From Kutzneria sp. CA-103260 (GTDB lineage Bacteria > Actinomycetota > Actinomycetes > Mycobacteriales > Pseudonocardiaceae): a DNA stretch of 64,000 nt. Positions 36,288 through 45,338 of this stretch are shown piece by piece. Made by a program: the position numbers and the translations under genes. The stretch spans positions 2,480,001-2,544,000 of the forward strand of contig NZ_CP073318.1 of assembly GCF_018263855.1 (NCBI RefSeq), in the 5' to 3' direction. The notes under the pieces are model-generated. The model saw only the letters and a list, made by a program, of their open reading frames with translations, had not been told where the DNA came from and searched no databases. Positions within the stretch are counted from its first letter, which is position 1. Each line of letters starts with the position of its first letter.

Positions 36288-37051
36288 GACCGTGGTCCGT
36301 TCTGCCGCGGGCGGTTCTGGGTGAGATAGTCGTGCACCGGGTGCACAGGGGCCAGCGTGAGATCGGCGACCACGTGCCACGCGTCGACGACCTCCAACAC
36401 CGGGAGATCGGCCAGCGGCGCCATCACGTGGGCGAACAGCTGCAGCCTGGCTGGGCTCTGCCACGCCTGCTTCACGGTGACGTCCGTGATCTCGGTGCGC
36501 ACGAGGTCGCAGATCCGAAGACCGCCTTGGTAATCAGGCACGGACTTGACCGCGAAGGTGGGCACACCGATGCGCGCCCGTGCGACGTCCGTGTCCAGCG
36601 TCGCGTGCTTGTAGGCCATTGTCGCGGTGGCCACCCGTTGGCTGCCGTAGTCCAGCGTGCCCACGAGGGCGCCGGCGTCGGTGAACAGCCGTGGGGTGCC
36701 GGTGGTCTTGGGGTAGGCCGACAGCTCTCGACCAGCAAGGATGGCGCCCACGTGGTCGACGTGCATGATGTGCAGGTACTCACCGTCTTCGCCGTCACAG
36801 CTGACCGAGATCACCTGGCCCGCCTCCGTGTACGGCCCGAAACCGTCGACGTCTGCCATCCGCATGATCTCGAATCGGACGAGCGGGTCGGTCACCGCGA
36901 GCGGCTCGGGGACGACGGCGCGCAGTGCTTCCGGGGCCGTGCGGTACACAACGCTGAAGTACTCGCGGTCGACGAATCTGGTCGCGTGCGTCGGGTACGG
37001 CGGTGCGGGCAGGGGGGTCACCGGCCCGCGCAGAAGCTGTGCTGGCTGCAT
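36284..37051 (-). CDS. Acetoacetate decarboxylase-family protein
   Basis: A 255-aa ADC-fold protein: LRAVVPEPLAVTDPLVRFEI, HIMHVDHVGAILAGRELSAY followed by PKTTGTP. The lysine after YP aligns with the Schiff-base lysine of acetoacetate decarboxylase, so an imine-forming decarboxylase or aldolase/cyclase is possible. The closing segment (LPVLEVVDAWHVVADLTLAP) is typical. Coupled to the SRPBCC gene. Members of both families occur in aromatic polyketide and ketone metabolism. Function here unknown. Confidence 0.87.
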   Translation of the reverse strand: MQPAQLLRGPVTPLPAPPYPTHATRFVDREYFSVVYRTAPEALRAVVPEPLAVTDPLVRFEIMRMADVDGFGPYTEAGQVISVSCDGEDGEYLHIMHVDHVGAILAGRELSAYPKTTGTPRLFTDAGALVGTLDYGSQRVATATMAYKHATLDTDVARARIGVPTFAVKSVPDYQGGLRICDLVRTEITDVTVKQAWQSPARLQLFAHVMAPLADLPVLEVVDAWHVVADLTLAPVHPVHDYLTQNRPRQNGPRS

Positions 37052-37141
37052 GCAGCGAAGGTTAGGCGCGCCGAAACTTCCGGTGTACGGGTGCGGCGTA
37101 CGAAGCCGTCACCCGAGCTTGTGCGGCACGCACGAAGCCTG

Positions 37142-38395
37142 TCACGTCGGCTGGGTGAGCACGGCGCGTCCCAGCCAGCGACAGACCGTCAGTGCGATCT
37201 CCATGTTGAGCCGGTCGGATTCGATGGGGCGGCCCAATTCTTCCTCCGCCTTGCGAACTCGGTAGTGCACGGAGTTCCGGTGCAACGCCAACTGGTCGGC
37301 GGCGGAGACGTAACTGCCGCCGGTCGCCAGGAAGACGCGCAACGTCTCACGCAGCCGGGCATGCACGTCGTCGTCGACAGCCAACGCACGCAACGTCTCG
37401 GCCACCCACACCTTGGCCAGCCGCAGGTCGCCGCACAGCAGCGCGACCGGCCCGACCTCGCTGAACGTGGCGACCGTGGCCGCCTCGTCACCGGCGGCCA
37501 ACATCACCGCGCGGGTCTGGAGCGCCTGTTCATGGCTGCGGCGGAACCCGTCAACATCCGTGCCGTGGTCGCCGAAAGCGACCATCGCCTCGCCTGCCGT
37601 GCGGGCGACTGCGGCACGAAGTTCGCCCGGCGTGGGTGATGTCGAGCCAAGCGGCAGCCACGCCCATGCCGTCGTCTCGTCGCGCGGCACGAACAGCGGC
37701 TCGGCCGGGCAGTTGAGTCGGTCGGCCAGTAGCCGAACGACCTGGGCAGGTCCGTTCGTTGTCGACGACGAACTGGCGACCCATGCGACCACCGCGAGGT
37801 GCCGCACACCGACCAGGCGGTATCCCAGCGTCCGCTCGCTGGCATGGACGTCCACCGGTTGCTCGTCGAGCAGTCTTCGCACGCATGCCTCCCGCACCGC
37901 GTCGCGCTGCCGGAGCCAGCGTTCCCGTTCCTCCTCGTAAGTCTCGAAAACCTGCTCCGACATGCGATCGACGTAGTCGAACGCGACGGCGGTGAGGAGT
38001 TCGGCGGCGCGCGCTATCGCCCACGGATCGGCGACCCGGGCATTGAGCAGCGCGAACGCGTGTTTCAGGAACGAATCCTGACCGAGCCGGTAGGCCCGGA
38101 CCAGCGCGCGGACCGTGACGCCGTGCTGGGCCAGTCGTCGGGCGTAGGCCACGGCTGCCGGTGGCACCTCGACCTCCGTGATGTCGAGGTCGTAGCGGAG
38201 GATCTGCAACGCGCAGCCGATGTTGCTCTCGATGCTGCCCACCAGCAGGTTGAGCAGGCTCTCGTCGCCGCGCAACTGTCGGAGTTCCGGGGCGAGTCGG
38301 TCGAACATGCCGCGGGCCAGCGTGTCCCTGTCGTCGTTCATGACCGCGGCGATGTCGGCGATGGCTGCCCGCACCAGGCCCTCGTCGTCGTGCAT
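37142..38395 (-). CDS. PucR/CdaR-family transcriptional regulator
   Basis: A 417-aa regulator. The N-terminal RsbRD-like helical domain (about 10-160, with YARRLAQHGVTVRALVRAYR), a middle GGDEF-like segment (about 200-310), and the C-terminal HTH_30 at about 360-400 with SYVSAADQLALHRNSVHYRV. PucR-type proteins are usually activators responding to small metabolites. It is 90 bp upstream of the ADC/SRPBCC pair on the same strand and may control it. Confidence 0.88.
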   Translation of the reverse strand: MHDDEGLVRAAIADIAAVMNDDRDTLARGMFDRLAPELRQLRGDESLLNLLVGSIESNIGCALQILRYDLDITEVEVPPAAVAYARRLAQHGVTVRALVRAYRLGQDSFLKHAFALLNARVADPWAIARAAELLTAVAFDYVDRMSEQVFETYEEERERWLRQRDAVREACVRRLLDEQPVDVHASERTLGYRLVGVRHLAVVAWVASSSSTTNGPAQVVRLLADRLNCPAEPLFVPRDETTAWAWLPLGSTSPTPGELRAAVARTAGEAMVAFGDHGTDVDGFRRSHEQALQTRAVMLAAGDEAATVATFSEVGPVALLCGDLRLAKVWVAETLRALAVDDDVHARLRETLRVFLATGGSYVSAADQLALHRNSVHYRVRKAEEELGRPIESDRLNMEIALTVCRWLGRAVLTQPT

Positions 38396-38743
38396 GGAAG
38401 CGACCTAATCAGGAGCCGATCAGCCAGGTGTGCAGGGCCAGGTGGGAACGGCGAGTTCTACCCGTGTGGACGTGGTTTCAGTGCATTCGCGACCGCGTCG
38501 ACGCCGGCCACCACCACAGGTGTGGATCTCCCAGCGCTGCGCACCGAGCACTTGTCCCCAGGACCTCGCTGAGGTCGAGGCGCGGTCCGGAGCGCGCGAG
38601 CATCGTCTCGGGACTGTCACGGACGCGGTCGGCAAAGGCTGACGGAGCGCAGCTACTCCGCTTCGGCATGGTTGTCGGGCTCAGTGGTTCGAGTGCCGAC
38701 ACGCGGTGCCGGTGGACGCCCGGACCGGCCGTCTGGTCGCGCC
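38396..38743. other. Gap between PucR and HhH-GPD-like genes
   Basis: 348 bp. Only short frames without coding bias. Nothing recognisable. Confidence 0.5.
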
Positions 38744-39454
38744 CTAACCGTGCATTGGCCGTCGGGGCTTCGCCCGCCAGATCGCGTGGTCCAGCTCCCA
38801 CGGCGTGCAGCCCAACCGCTCTGCGGTCAACATCACTATCTCGCGCGCCTCGTCCACGTTCACCGGCCCCAGGTGCAGGGCGATCCAACGCAGCACCATT
38901 CGGTCCGGTTTCACGTGCTGGTCGTCGCCGGCCAGCATCCACAGGTAGCTCAGCCGGGCGCCGCTGCCGTGGCCTCGAACCATCGCCAAGTCCGCCTCGA
39001 CGCCGCCGAGATGAGCATCGTCGCCGAGCAGTTCGGCGACGTCGCCGATCGTCTGCACGCCGTGCTTCACCAGGAACATCGCGTACCACAGGGCCGCTTC
39101 AGCTTTGAGGATGCCGCCCCGGGTGCTCGTCAGGCCGCGGTTGGCGATGACTTCGGCGGCGAAGCGCTGTGCGCCGACCATCCGGACGTGCTGGGCGAAG
39201 TCGTCGAGGCGCTGTTCCTTCACTGTGCCGACGACCATGTTCGACTTGGCGGCCGGCATCAGCGGGTTGGGCAGGCTGGCGTGCAAGGCGTAGCGGTAGC
39301 ACACGTGCACCACCCGGCTGTACTTCGCGTTGATGGAGAACACCGCGTCCAACGCGCACAAGCTCAGGTGCGTCCACCGTTTCTCACGCGGCTTGATGGT
39401 CAACTCGGTGCGGGCCGCCCGTTCAAGCACTTCAACGTCCTCGGCGGTGATCAT
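38744..39454 (-). CDS. Uncharacterised helical protein, HhH-GPD-like
   Basis: A 236-aa protein without a family I can name firmly. The pattern LCALDAVFSINAKYSRVVHV near residue 30 and GHGSGARLSYLWMLAGDDQH then VKPDRMVLR near 165-190 recalls DNA-glycosylase-type (HhH-GPD) folds, where the loop G.G followed by a conserved Asp forms the active site. Here KPDRM would carry that Asp. No iron-sulfur cysteines are present. It stands alone between unrelated genes and could be a nucleic-acid repair or defence enzyme. This is a guess from motif shape only. Confidence 0.6.
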   Translation of the reverse strand: MITAEDVEVLERAARTELTIKPREKRWTHLSLCALDAVFSINAKYSRVVHVCYRYALHASLPNPLMPAAKSNMVVGTVKEQRLDDFAQHVRMVGAQRFAAEVIANRGLTSTRGGILKAEAALWYAMFLVKHGVQTIGDVAELLGDDAHLGGVEADLAMVRGHGSGARLSYLWMLAGDDQHVKPDRMVLRWIALHLGPVNVDEAREIVMLTAERLGCTPWELDHAIWRAKPRRPMHG

Positions 39455-39699
39455 GCCCGGCCTTCCGTCGTCGCCCCATTAGATCGTCGAGCCGGCGGCA
39501 ACGTCTGTTACCGCGTCGCCGGCAGCGGCGTGGTGGTGCGGGGGTTCTCCTTGACGTTCGTGATGACGTCCCGGACGACCGCCGGAAGGGAAGTTCGAGC
39601 CGGAGCAGGCCGCCGAGCACGTGCTCCGTCCGCTGCACCGCCTCTGACCTGGGGATGGAGCAGTGGAGCACCCAGGGCAGAGGGTCAGTGAACCCCTGC

Positions 39700-40098
39700 C
39701 CCGGCGCCGTTTTCAGTGGTTCCCGTCGGTGATGGCCAGCAGCATCACCGACCTGAGTGGGCTGCGGGTGGCGCTGGCCGACATCGAGGTCGGCGACATG
39801 GTGGTCAAGAAGGGCGACGCTGTTGTCGTGTCCACCGCGGCGGCCAACTGGGATGACAGTGTCTTCCCCCAGCCGGAGAACCTCGACTTCGACCGCGACG
39901 CGCGGCATCACCTGGCCTTCGGCCACGGCATCCACCGGTGCATTGCCCAGAACCTGGCCCGGGTCGAACTCGAGATCGTGTTCAACACTATGTTCGCCCG
40001 GGTTCCCGGCCTCCGGCTCGCCGCCCCCCGTCGAGGAACTGTCCTTCAAGGATGGCGCGCTCCTCTACGGTATCCACACATTGCCCGTCACCTGGTGA
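39700..40098 (+). pseudogene. Cytochrome P450, C-terminal remnant with frameshift
   Basis: Last third of a P450: LRVALADIEVGDMVVKKGDA, VVVSTAAANWDDSVFP and the haem loop HHLAFGHGIHRCIAQNLARV with the Cys ligand (Gly after Cys is replaced: CIAQ). Near 40020 a one-base shift moves the end (VEELSFKDGALLYGIHTLPV) into another frame, stopping at 40098. The N-terminal 250 residues are missing. A short leading piece near 39590-39650 (FEPEQAAEHVLRPLHRL) may be further debris, and 39455-39590 shows nothing else. Confidence 0.8.
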
Positions 40099-40248
40099 GA
40101 GTGAGAAAATGCGGCCACCGTCCGGACATTTCGCAATGCCTATGAGCGTGTGGTCGCCGCGCCGACTCAGTCGCCGCTGCCGCTCGCGCGTCGAGGCAGG
40201 CGAATACGCAGATACCTCCTGGACGGCCGCCGCCCAGGGGAGGCGCGC

Positions 40249-41547
40249 GTGACGACGGGCCCACGCCGTGTCGCGGGCACGGCCGTGACCGCTGGAGAGC
40301 CTGCCGTCCGCTTGCTGGCTCCGCTGCGGGAACGACGCTTCGCGCTGTACCTCATCGGCCAGATGCTCTCCCAGGTTGGCGACGGCATCTATCTCGTCAC
40401 ACTGCCATTCGTCATGCTCAACCAGGGGGGCGGCCCCGTGAACCTCGGCGTGGTGCTGGCCTGCTACGGAGCGGCCAGGCTGGCCTTCTTCCCGGTCGGC
40501 GGAGCGCTTGTCGACCGCCTGGGCGCCCGGCCGGTGATGCTTGCCGCGGACGCGCTCCGTGCACTCGTCGTGCTCGGTTTCGTCGTGCTCGCCGCCTATG
40601 GTCGCATCCCCCTTTGGGCCATGATCGCGGTCGCGGTCCCGTTCGGCATCCTCGGCGGGATTTTCATGCCGGCCTCGTTCGCCGTATTGCCGCAAATCGT
40701 ACGTCCCGAGTCGCTCGCTCCGGGCAACTCCCTGATCCAGATCATGCAGAGCACGTCGAGGATCGTCGGGCCCGGGCTAGGTGGAACGCTCGTCGGGTCG
40801 CTCAAGAGCGGTGTGGGGCTGCTGATCGACGCGTTCACCTTCCTGGTGTCCAGCCTGACCCTGATGGCGATCCGCCCGTCCAGGCCGGCGGTCGAGACAG
40901 CCGATGAAACGGCGGCGCAGCACGCCGACGGCGGCGTCCAGGACAGCGACCAACTGCGGACTTGGCGATCGGTGCTGCGGTATGCCGTCAGCTCTCCCCT
41001 GGTAAGGATGAACCTGCTGACCACGCTCGTGTTCAACCTCGCCGCTGTCGGCTTGATCGAGGTCGCGCTGCCGAGCTTCGCCCAGGGTCCGCTGGGCCGT
41101 GGAGCCCTCGGATTCGGGGTCATGATGACCGGCCTCGGCGCCGGCTCGGTCATCGGAGCACTGCTGGGCCCAACACTTCTTCGCCTGCGCCGTCGCGGGC
41201 TGATCGCGCTCTTCCTGGGCATCGCCGAGGGACTCGCAATGATGGGTATCCCGGTGGGCTCCTCGCTGGTGGTGGCAACCGCGGCGCTGTTCACCGCTGC
41301 GTCCTTGCAAGCCATCGTGAACGTCTTCTACATGACGATGCTCCAGCAGTCAGTGCCTGCCCGAGCGCTGGGTAGAGTCATGAGCCTGCTGGTCACCTGT
41401 GCCGGTCTCGCCTACCCTGCCTCCGCGTTACTCACCGGGTCCGTCCTGGGCACGGCCGACCCGGAGGTCGTCATCATCGTCGCCGGACTGGGCGTGTCGG
41501 CGGCCTTCTCGGTCGGATTCTTCAGCAGGCCGTACCGGAACCTCTAA
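40249..41547 (+). CDS. MFS transporter
   Basis: Twelve-helix transporter (432 aa) started at GTG 40249, six bases after GGGGAGG. MFS_3-type features: RRFALYLIGQMLSQVGDGIY, GGALVDRLGARPVMLAADAL, PEYLA-like VRPESLAPGNSLIQIMQST and a central cytoplasmic loop (about 205-235). Likely a drug or metabolite exporter. No regulator adjoins it; a P450 wreck lies upstream and IS debris downstream. Confidence 0.87.
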   Translation: MTTGPRRVAGTAVTAGEPAVRLLAPLRERRFALYLIGQMLSQVGDGIYLVTLPFVMLNQGGGPVNLGVVLACYGAARLAFFPVGGALVDRLGARPVMLAADALRALVVLGFVVLAAYGRIPLWAMIAVAVPFGILGGIFMPASFAVLPQIVRPESLAPGNSLIQIMQSTSRIVGPGLGGTLVGSLKSGVGLLIDAFTFLVSSLTLMAIRPSRPAVETADETAAQHADGGVQDSDQLRTWRSVLRYAVSSPLVRMNLLTTLVFNLAAVGLIEVALPSFAQGPLGRGALGFGVMMTGLGAGSVIGALLGPTLLRLRRRGLIALFLGIAEGLAMMGIPVGSSLVVATAALFTAASLQAIVNVFYMTMLQQSVPARALGRVMSLLVTCAGLAYPASALLTGSVLGTADPEVVIIVAGLGVSAAFSVGFFSRPYRNL

Positions 41548-41597
41548 TCCGAAATCGCGCCCGGCACGGGCCTGGCGGTCGACACCGAGAGGGTCTC

Positions 41598-41800
41598 TTA
41601 CGTGGTGGCCTTGGTCAGCCTCTTGAAGCAGGTCAAGGCCATCGCCAACACCAGGAACGCGCAATACGGCGTGGGCTTGCGCTCGTACCGCACTGCGATT
41701 CGGCGGTAGCCGTACAGCCACGCGATCGTGCGCTCGACAACCCACTGGTGCCGACCCAAGCCCTCGCCGGACTCGACGTCCTTGCGGGCGATCCGCACTG
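41598..41800 (-). pseudogene. IS5-family transposase C-terminus
   Basis: About 67 codons to a TAA at 41598: GLGRHQWVVERTIAWLYGYR then RIAVRYERKPTPYCAFLVLA. This is the conserved IS5 group end with the catalytic Glu in VVERT. The rest of the transposase is lost and the sequence continues into a serine-recombinase piece on the other strand. Confidence 0.75.
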
Positions 41801-41809
41801 TTACGGCGC

Positions 41810-42155
41810 TTGATCGGTTTGAAGGAGGGTCGGAAGGGTGCCGATGCGCGGTCTGTGGCCGAGAAACGATTGGCGGATGCGGAGACGCGACTGCGAAGGT
41901 TCCAGGCGGCGATCGAGGCAGGTGTGGACCCAACGGCGCTGGTCGAGACTATCAACGAGGCGCAAGACCAGCGCGCGGCTGCAAGGGCGCAGATGGAGGG
42001 GTTGCCTGAGTCGGCTCTACCGGGCTTTGCATTTTCAGTTGAACTATCACCCCGTGGAGCGGGCCGTTGATGCCACGATCTCCGTGCGTGTAGTTGATGA
42101 GTGTGTCCGAGGGCGACCTTGCACGCTAACTACACGGCTGGTACTGGCCGGCCGG
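41810..42155 (+). pseudogene. Serine recombinase C-terminal fragment
   Basis: Large serine recombinase tail in two frames. First come ARSVAEKRLADAETRLRRFQ and AAIEAGVDPTALVETINEAQ (coiled-coil region). After a shift near 42005 come LYRALHFQLNYHPVERAVDA and VRGRPCTLTTRLVLAG. The catalytic and zinc-ribbon parts are absent. Confidence 0.65.
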
Positions 42156-42756
42156 CACCGGCAAGCTCACCGGCGGTATCGTTCAGTTCGCCGAGGTCGT
42201 CGCGGTCGAACCCGATGACGCGATGCGCGCCGAGTTCCGGCGCGTCCACCCCGCGGTGACAGCGTTGGCCGGCACCGCCGAGGCCGTCCCGCTGCCGGAC
42301 GGCTCCGTTGACGCAGTGTTGGTGGGACAGGCGATGCACTGGTTCGACATGGACAAGGCGTTCCCCGAGCTCGAACGCGTGCTGCGCGCCGGCGGTGTGC
42401 TCGCCGGGCTGTGGAACGCCGACGACGACCGGGTGGACTGGGTGCGTGGGCTCTGGGCCGTGAGCGGGAACCCGAGCCTGCGTCACGGCAGCCATGGCGA
42501 GCACATCGAACGCCCCCGCCATCCGGCCTTCAGTCCGTTCGAGGACCGGGAGTTCGCGCACTCGCAGCGGCGTACTGCCGAGTCGATGACCGCGACCGTG
42601 TCGACCCAGTCGCAGATGCTCATGCTGGAGGACGCCGCCCGCGCCGAGCTGCTCGATCGTGTGCTGGCGTTCCTGCGGGCCACCCCCGAGACCTCCGGCG
42701 CGGAGTTCGATCTGCCGATCCGCACACTGGTCGGCCGGTCGGTCCGGATGGGGTGA
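42130..42756 (+). pseudogene. Class I SAM-dependent methyltransferase, 5'-truncated
   Basis: Open frame after a TAA at 42127. It keeps the glycine-rich SAM loop (AGTGKLTGGIV), the acidic EPDDAMR, DGSVDAVLVGQAMHWFDMDK and the rest of a UbiE/Methyltransf_11 protein to its stop. The first 40-50 residues are replaced by recombinase debris. ATG 42223 could start a product lacking the SAM loop. Probably dead, although the frame itself is intact. Confidence 0.7.
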
Positions 42757-42766
42757 CCGGAGCTGG

Positions 42767-43624
42767 TCAGCGGCTGGACGGAACATAGATCTCCAGCGCG
42801 GCGGCGGTTTCGGCGTCCGACGGCGTGTAGGTCGTGACCCGGACGTCGGACTGCTGGCCGAACCACAGGTGGGTGAAGTCGAAGTGCAGCGTGCCGCCGA
42901 CCGGGTGGGCGAAGCACTTGTGCTGGTTGCGCATGGGCCGCACGTTGTGCTGTTCCCACAACCTGTCGAAAGTGGACGACTCGCGGCGCAGCATCTCGAC
43001 CAGCTCCGCCCAACCGGGTTCAGCCATGCGCGCGCTCATCTGGGTGCGGAATTCCGCGACGGCGACCGGCAGACGCTCGGCCCAGCCTCGCATCCGTTGC
43101 TGCCACACAGGGTTGGTCACGACCTGGTAGAGCGAGTTTCGCTCGTCCGGCGGAATGGCGGCTATGTCCATCAGCCAGTCGTAGCCGCGGTTGTACGCCA
43201 GGATGTCGTTGCGTCCGTTGTGCACCACGACCGGGAACGGCTCCAGCTTGTCCAGGATCCGCCACACCGTGGTGAGGACGGCGGGTTCGGCTCCGGGCGG
43301 CCGGCGGTCGCTTGGACGAGCCAGCGAGAACATGTGATCGCGCTCGTACTGCGTGAGCCGCAGCGTGGTGGCCAGCGCCCCCAACACCTGTTCGGACGGC
43401 GTGATGTCGCGGCCCTGCTCCAGCCAGGTGTACCAGGTGATACCGATTCCTGCGAGCTGCGCGACCTCCTCTCTGCGCAGGCCGGGCGTCCGTCGCACCC
43501 CCATCCGTGCCAGGCCGACCTGTTCCGGCGTGATCCGGTCCCTCCTGCTTCGCAGGAACGCGGCGAGCTCCTTGCGCCGCACCACGTTCGAGCGCGAATC
43601 CCTCGACCGAGCCATACCCGCCAT
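42767..43624 (-). CDS. XRE-type regulator with MmyB-like ligand domain
   Basis: A 285-aa protein if started at ATG 43624; ATG 43615 is an alternative. N-terminal Cro/C1 HTH (LRREEVAQLAGIGITWYTWL and EQVLGALATTLRLTQYERDH). The remaining 190 residues are the PAS-like MLTR ligand domain (DKLEPFPVVVHNGRNDILAY, LHFDFTHLWFGQQSDVRVTT). Such proteins usually repress a divergent gene, here the MFS transporter 95 bp away. Confidence 0.88.
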   Translation of the reverse strand: MAGMARSRDSRSNVVRRKELAAFLRSRRDRITPEQVGLARMGVRRTPGLRREEVAQLAGIGITWYTWLEQGRDITPSEQVLGALATTLRLTQYERDHMFSLARPSDRRPPGAEPAVLTTVWRILDKLEPFPVVVHNGRNDILAYNRGYDWLMDIAAIPPDERNSLYQVVTNPVWQQRMRGWAERLPVAVAEFRTQMSARMAEPGWAELVEMLRRESSTFDRLWEQHNVRPMRNQHKCFAHPVGGTLHFDFTHLWFGQQSDVRVTTYTPSDAETAAALEIYVPSSR

Positions 43625-43635
43625 GCTGGCACGGT

Positions 43636-43657
43636 GATACCGAAACATCCAGGTATC
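43636..43657. promoter_or_regulatory. Inverted repeat in the XRE/MFS divergent promoter
   Basis: GATACC (43636-43641) and GGTATC (43652-43657), separated by 10 nt, with a further GTATCA at 43670-43675. Candidate operator for the adjacent regulator. Confidence 0.45.
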
Positions 43658-43718
43658 GAACACTACCCGTATCAGCTGAGCACTGGTTCGTGTTGCTGGA
43701 CAACGAAAGGGTGGCACG

Positions 43719-45149
43719 GTGAACGCGTCCAACACCCATGCCGTCACACAGTCGGGTGCGCCGGTGCGCACTCTCGAGCTGTCCGGCGCCGGTCTGCTCG
43801 CCTGCCTGGTCGGAGCGGCGCTACCGCCGATCGACCTGTTCGTGGTCAACGTCGCCCTGCCCAACGTCCAGGCCGGGCTGGCGGCGTCGCCCGCGGAGTT
43901 GCAGTGGGTCGTCGCGGCCTATGGCATCGGCTTCGCGCTGCTGCTGGTCGTCGGTGGCCGGTTGGGTGACACGTTCGGCCGGCGTCGGCTGTTCGTACTG
44001 GGTCTGGCCGGCTTCACCGCCACATCGCTGATCTGCGGGCTCGCGCCGACCGCGGTGGTGCTGGTCCTCGCCCGTGCCGCTCAGGGAGCCTCAGCCGCGA
44101 TGCTCGCGCCCCAGGTGCTCTCGGTCATCCAGGCGACCACCACCGGCGACCGGCGGGCGCGTGCCCTCGGGTACTACGGCGCGACCGGCGGAATCTCCAT
44201 GGTCGTCGGCCAGATCGCGGGCGGCCTGCTGGTGGCCGCCGACATCGCGGGAACCGGCTGGCGGCCGGTCTTCCTGGTGAACGTCCCGATAGGTGTGGTC
44301 GCGATCGTACTGGCGCTGCGCTTTCTCCCGGAGACGAAGGCCGCGCATCCGCTCGGCGTCGACGCGGTCGGCACCTGCCTGCTCGGTGTTTCGCTGCTGG
44401 CCCTGCTCGTGCCGCTCATGCAGGGCACCACAGTGGGCTGGCCGCTGTGGTGCTGGGTGCTACTGGTGCTCGCCCCGGTCCTGTTCGCCGCTTTCGTCGC
44501 GGTCGAGGCCCGGGCGGAGCGCCGTGGCAGGGTCCCGCTCCTGCCGCCGTCCGTGATGACCTTGTCGTCGATGCGCCTCGGGTTGCTGATCGCCGCACCG
44601 TTCTTCCTCGCCTTCGGCGGATTTCTGTTCGTCTACACCCTCGTGCTGCAGGACGACCTGCGTCTGGGGCCGATGAGTGCCGGGCTCGCGCTGACCCCGT
44701 TGGGCCTGGCCATGCTCGTCCTGGCGCTGGCGGCGAGCAGGCTCGTAGGCCGGCTCGGCAACCGCGTCGTGACGATTGGCGGCCTGTTCCTGCTGTTCGG
44801 CCCCCTGGTGCTCGTCGCCGTCGCCGTCCCCGCCTGGCCGCACGTCACCCTGGCCGGCCTGCTCCCCGGCACCGCATTGTTCGGCGTCGGCATCGGCCTG
44901 GTGTCGCCGACGCTGTTTCGGGTGATTCTCTCCCGCGTGCCCACCCAAACCGCAGGCGTGGGCAGCGGGGCGCTGGCCACCACCCAACAGTTGTCCACTG
45001 CCCTCGGCGTGGCCACGCTGGGCAGCTTGTTCACCGTGCTCCGCCCAGTGGACCCGGAAATCGCGCTTGTTGTTGTGCTGGTGACCATCGCCGGCATCGC
45101 GGCCGCCATCGCGATCCTGTCCCGTGGCCTGCCCGACCCGCGCGAGTGA
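43719..45149 (+). CDS. DHA2/EmrB-type drug MFS transporter
   Basis: Fourteen-helix proton-coupled exporter, 476 aa, GTG 43719. Motifs: PPIDLFVVNVALPNVQAGLA (DHA2 motif D1), LLLVVGGRLGDTFGRRRLFV (motif A), VLARAAQGASAAMLAPQVLS (motif B) and GATGGISMVVGQIAGGLL (motif C of exporters). Divergent from an XRE regulator, so probably induced by its own substrate, a toxic small molecule. Confidence 0.92.
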   Translation: MNASNTHAVTQSGAPVRTLELSGAGLLACLVGAALPPIDLFVVNVALPNVQAGLAASPAELQWVVAAYGIGFALLLVVGGRLGDTFGRRRLFVLGLAGFTATSLICGLAPTAVVLVLARAAQGASAAMLAPQVLSVIQATTTGDRRARALGYYGATGGISMVVGQIAGGLLVAADIAGTGWRPVFLVNVPIGVVAIVLALRFLPETKAAHPLGVDAVGTCLLGVSLLALLVPLMQGTTVGWPLWCWVLLVLAPVLFAAFVAVEARAERRGRVPLLPPSVMTLSSMRLGLLIAAPFFLAFGGFLFVYTLVLQDDLRLGPMSAGLALTPLGLAMLVLALAASRLVGRLGNRVVTIGGLFLLFGPLVLVAVAVPAWPHVTLAGLLPGTALFGVGIGLVSPTLFRVILSRVPTQTAGVGSGALATTQQLSTALGVATLGSLFTVLRPVDPEIALVVVLVTIAGIAAAIAILSRGLPDPRE

Positions 45150-45304
45150 CATTCCGACCTCAGTCGGATGGCGCATCTGCTGGTCGTGCCGGGTTTACCC
45201 AATTAGCAGGCGAAAGCTGGCTCGGTCTACGACGCCGGTCCTGACATGCGAAGGCGCGCGTTCCGACGAGCGGAGCGGAAGTCAGGCAAACCATGTGCCA
45301 TTAT

Positions 45305-45319
45305 TGGAAATGATTTTCA
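45305..45319. promoter_or_regulatory. Zur-like box without an obvious gene
   Basis: TGGAAATGATTTTCA differs at one position from the palindrome TGAAAATGATTTTCA used by actinobacterial Zur repressors. No intact gene starts next to it on either strand, so it may be what is left of a deleted zinc-responsive unit. Confidence 0.55.
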
Positions 45320-45338
45320 GCGAGGTGGGGGTCGGATG

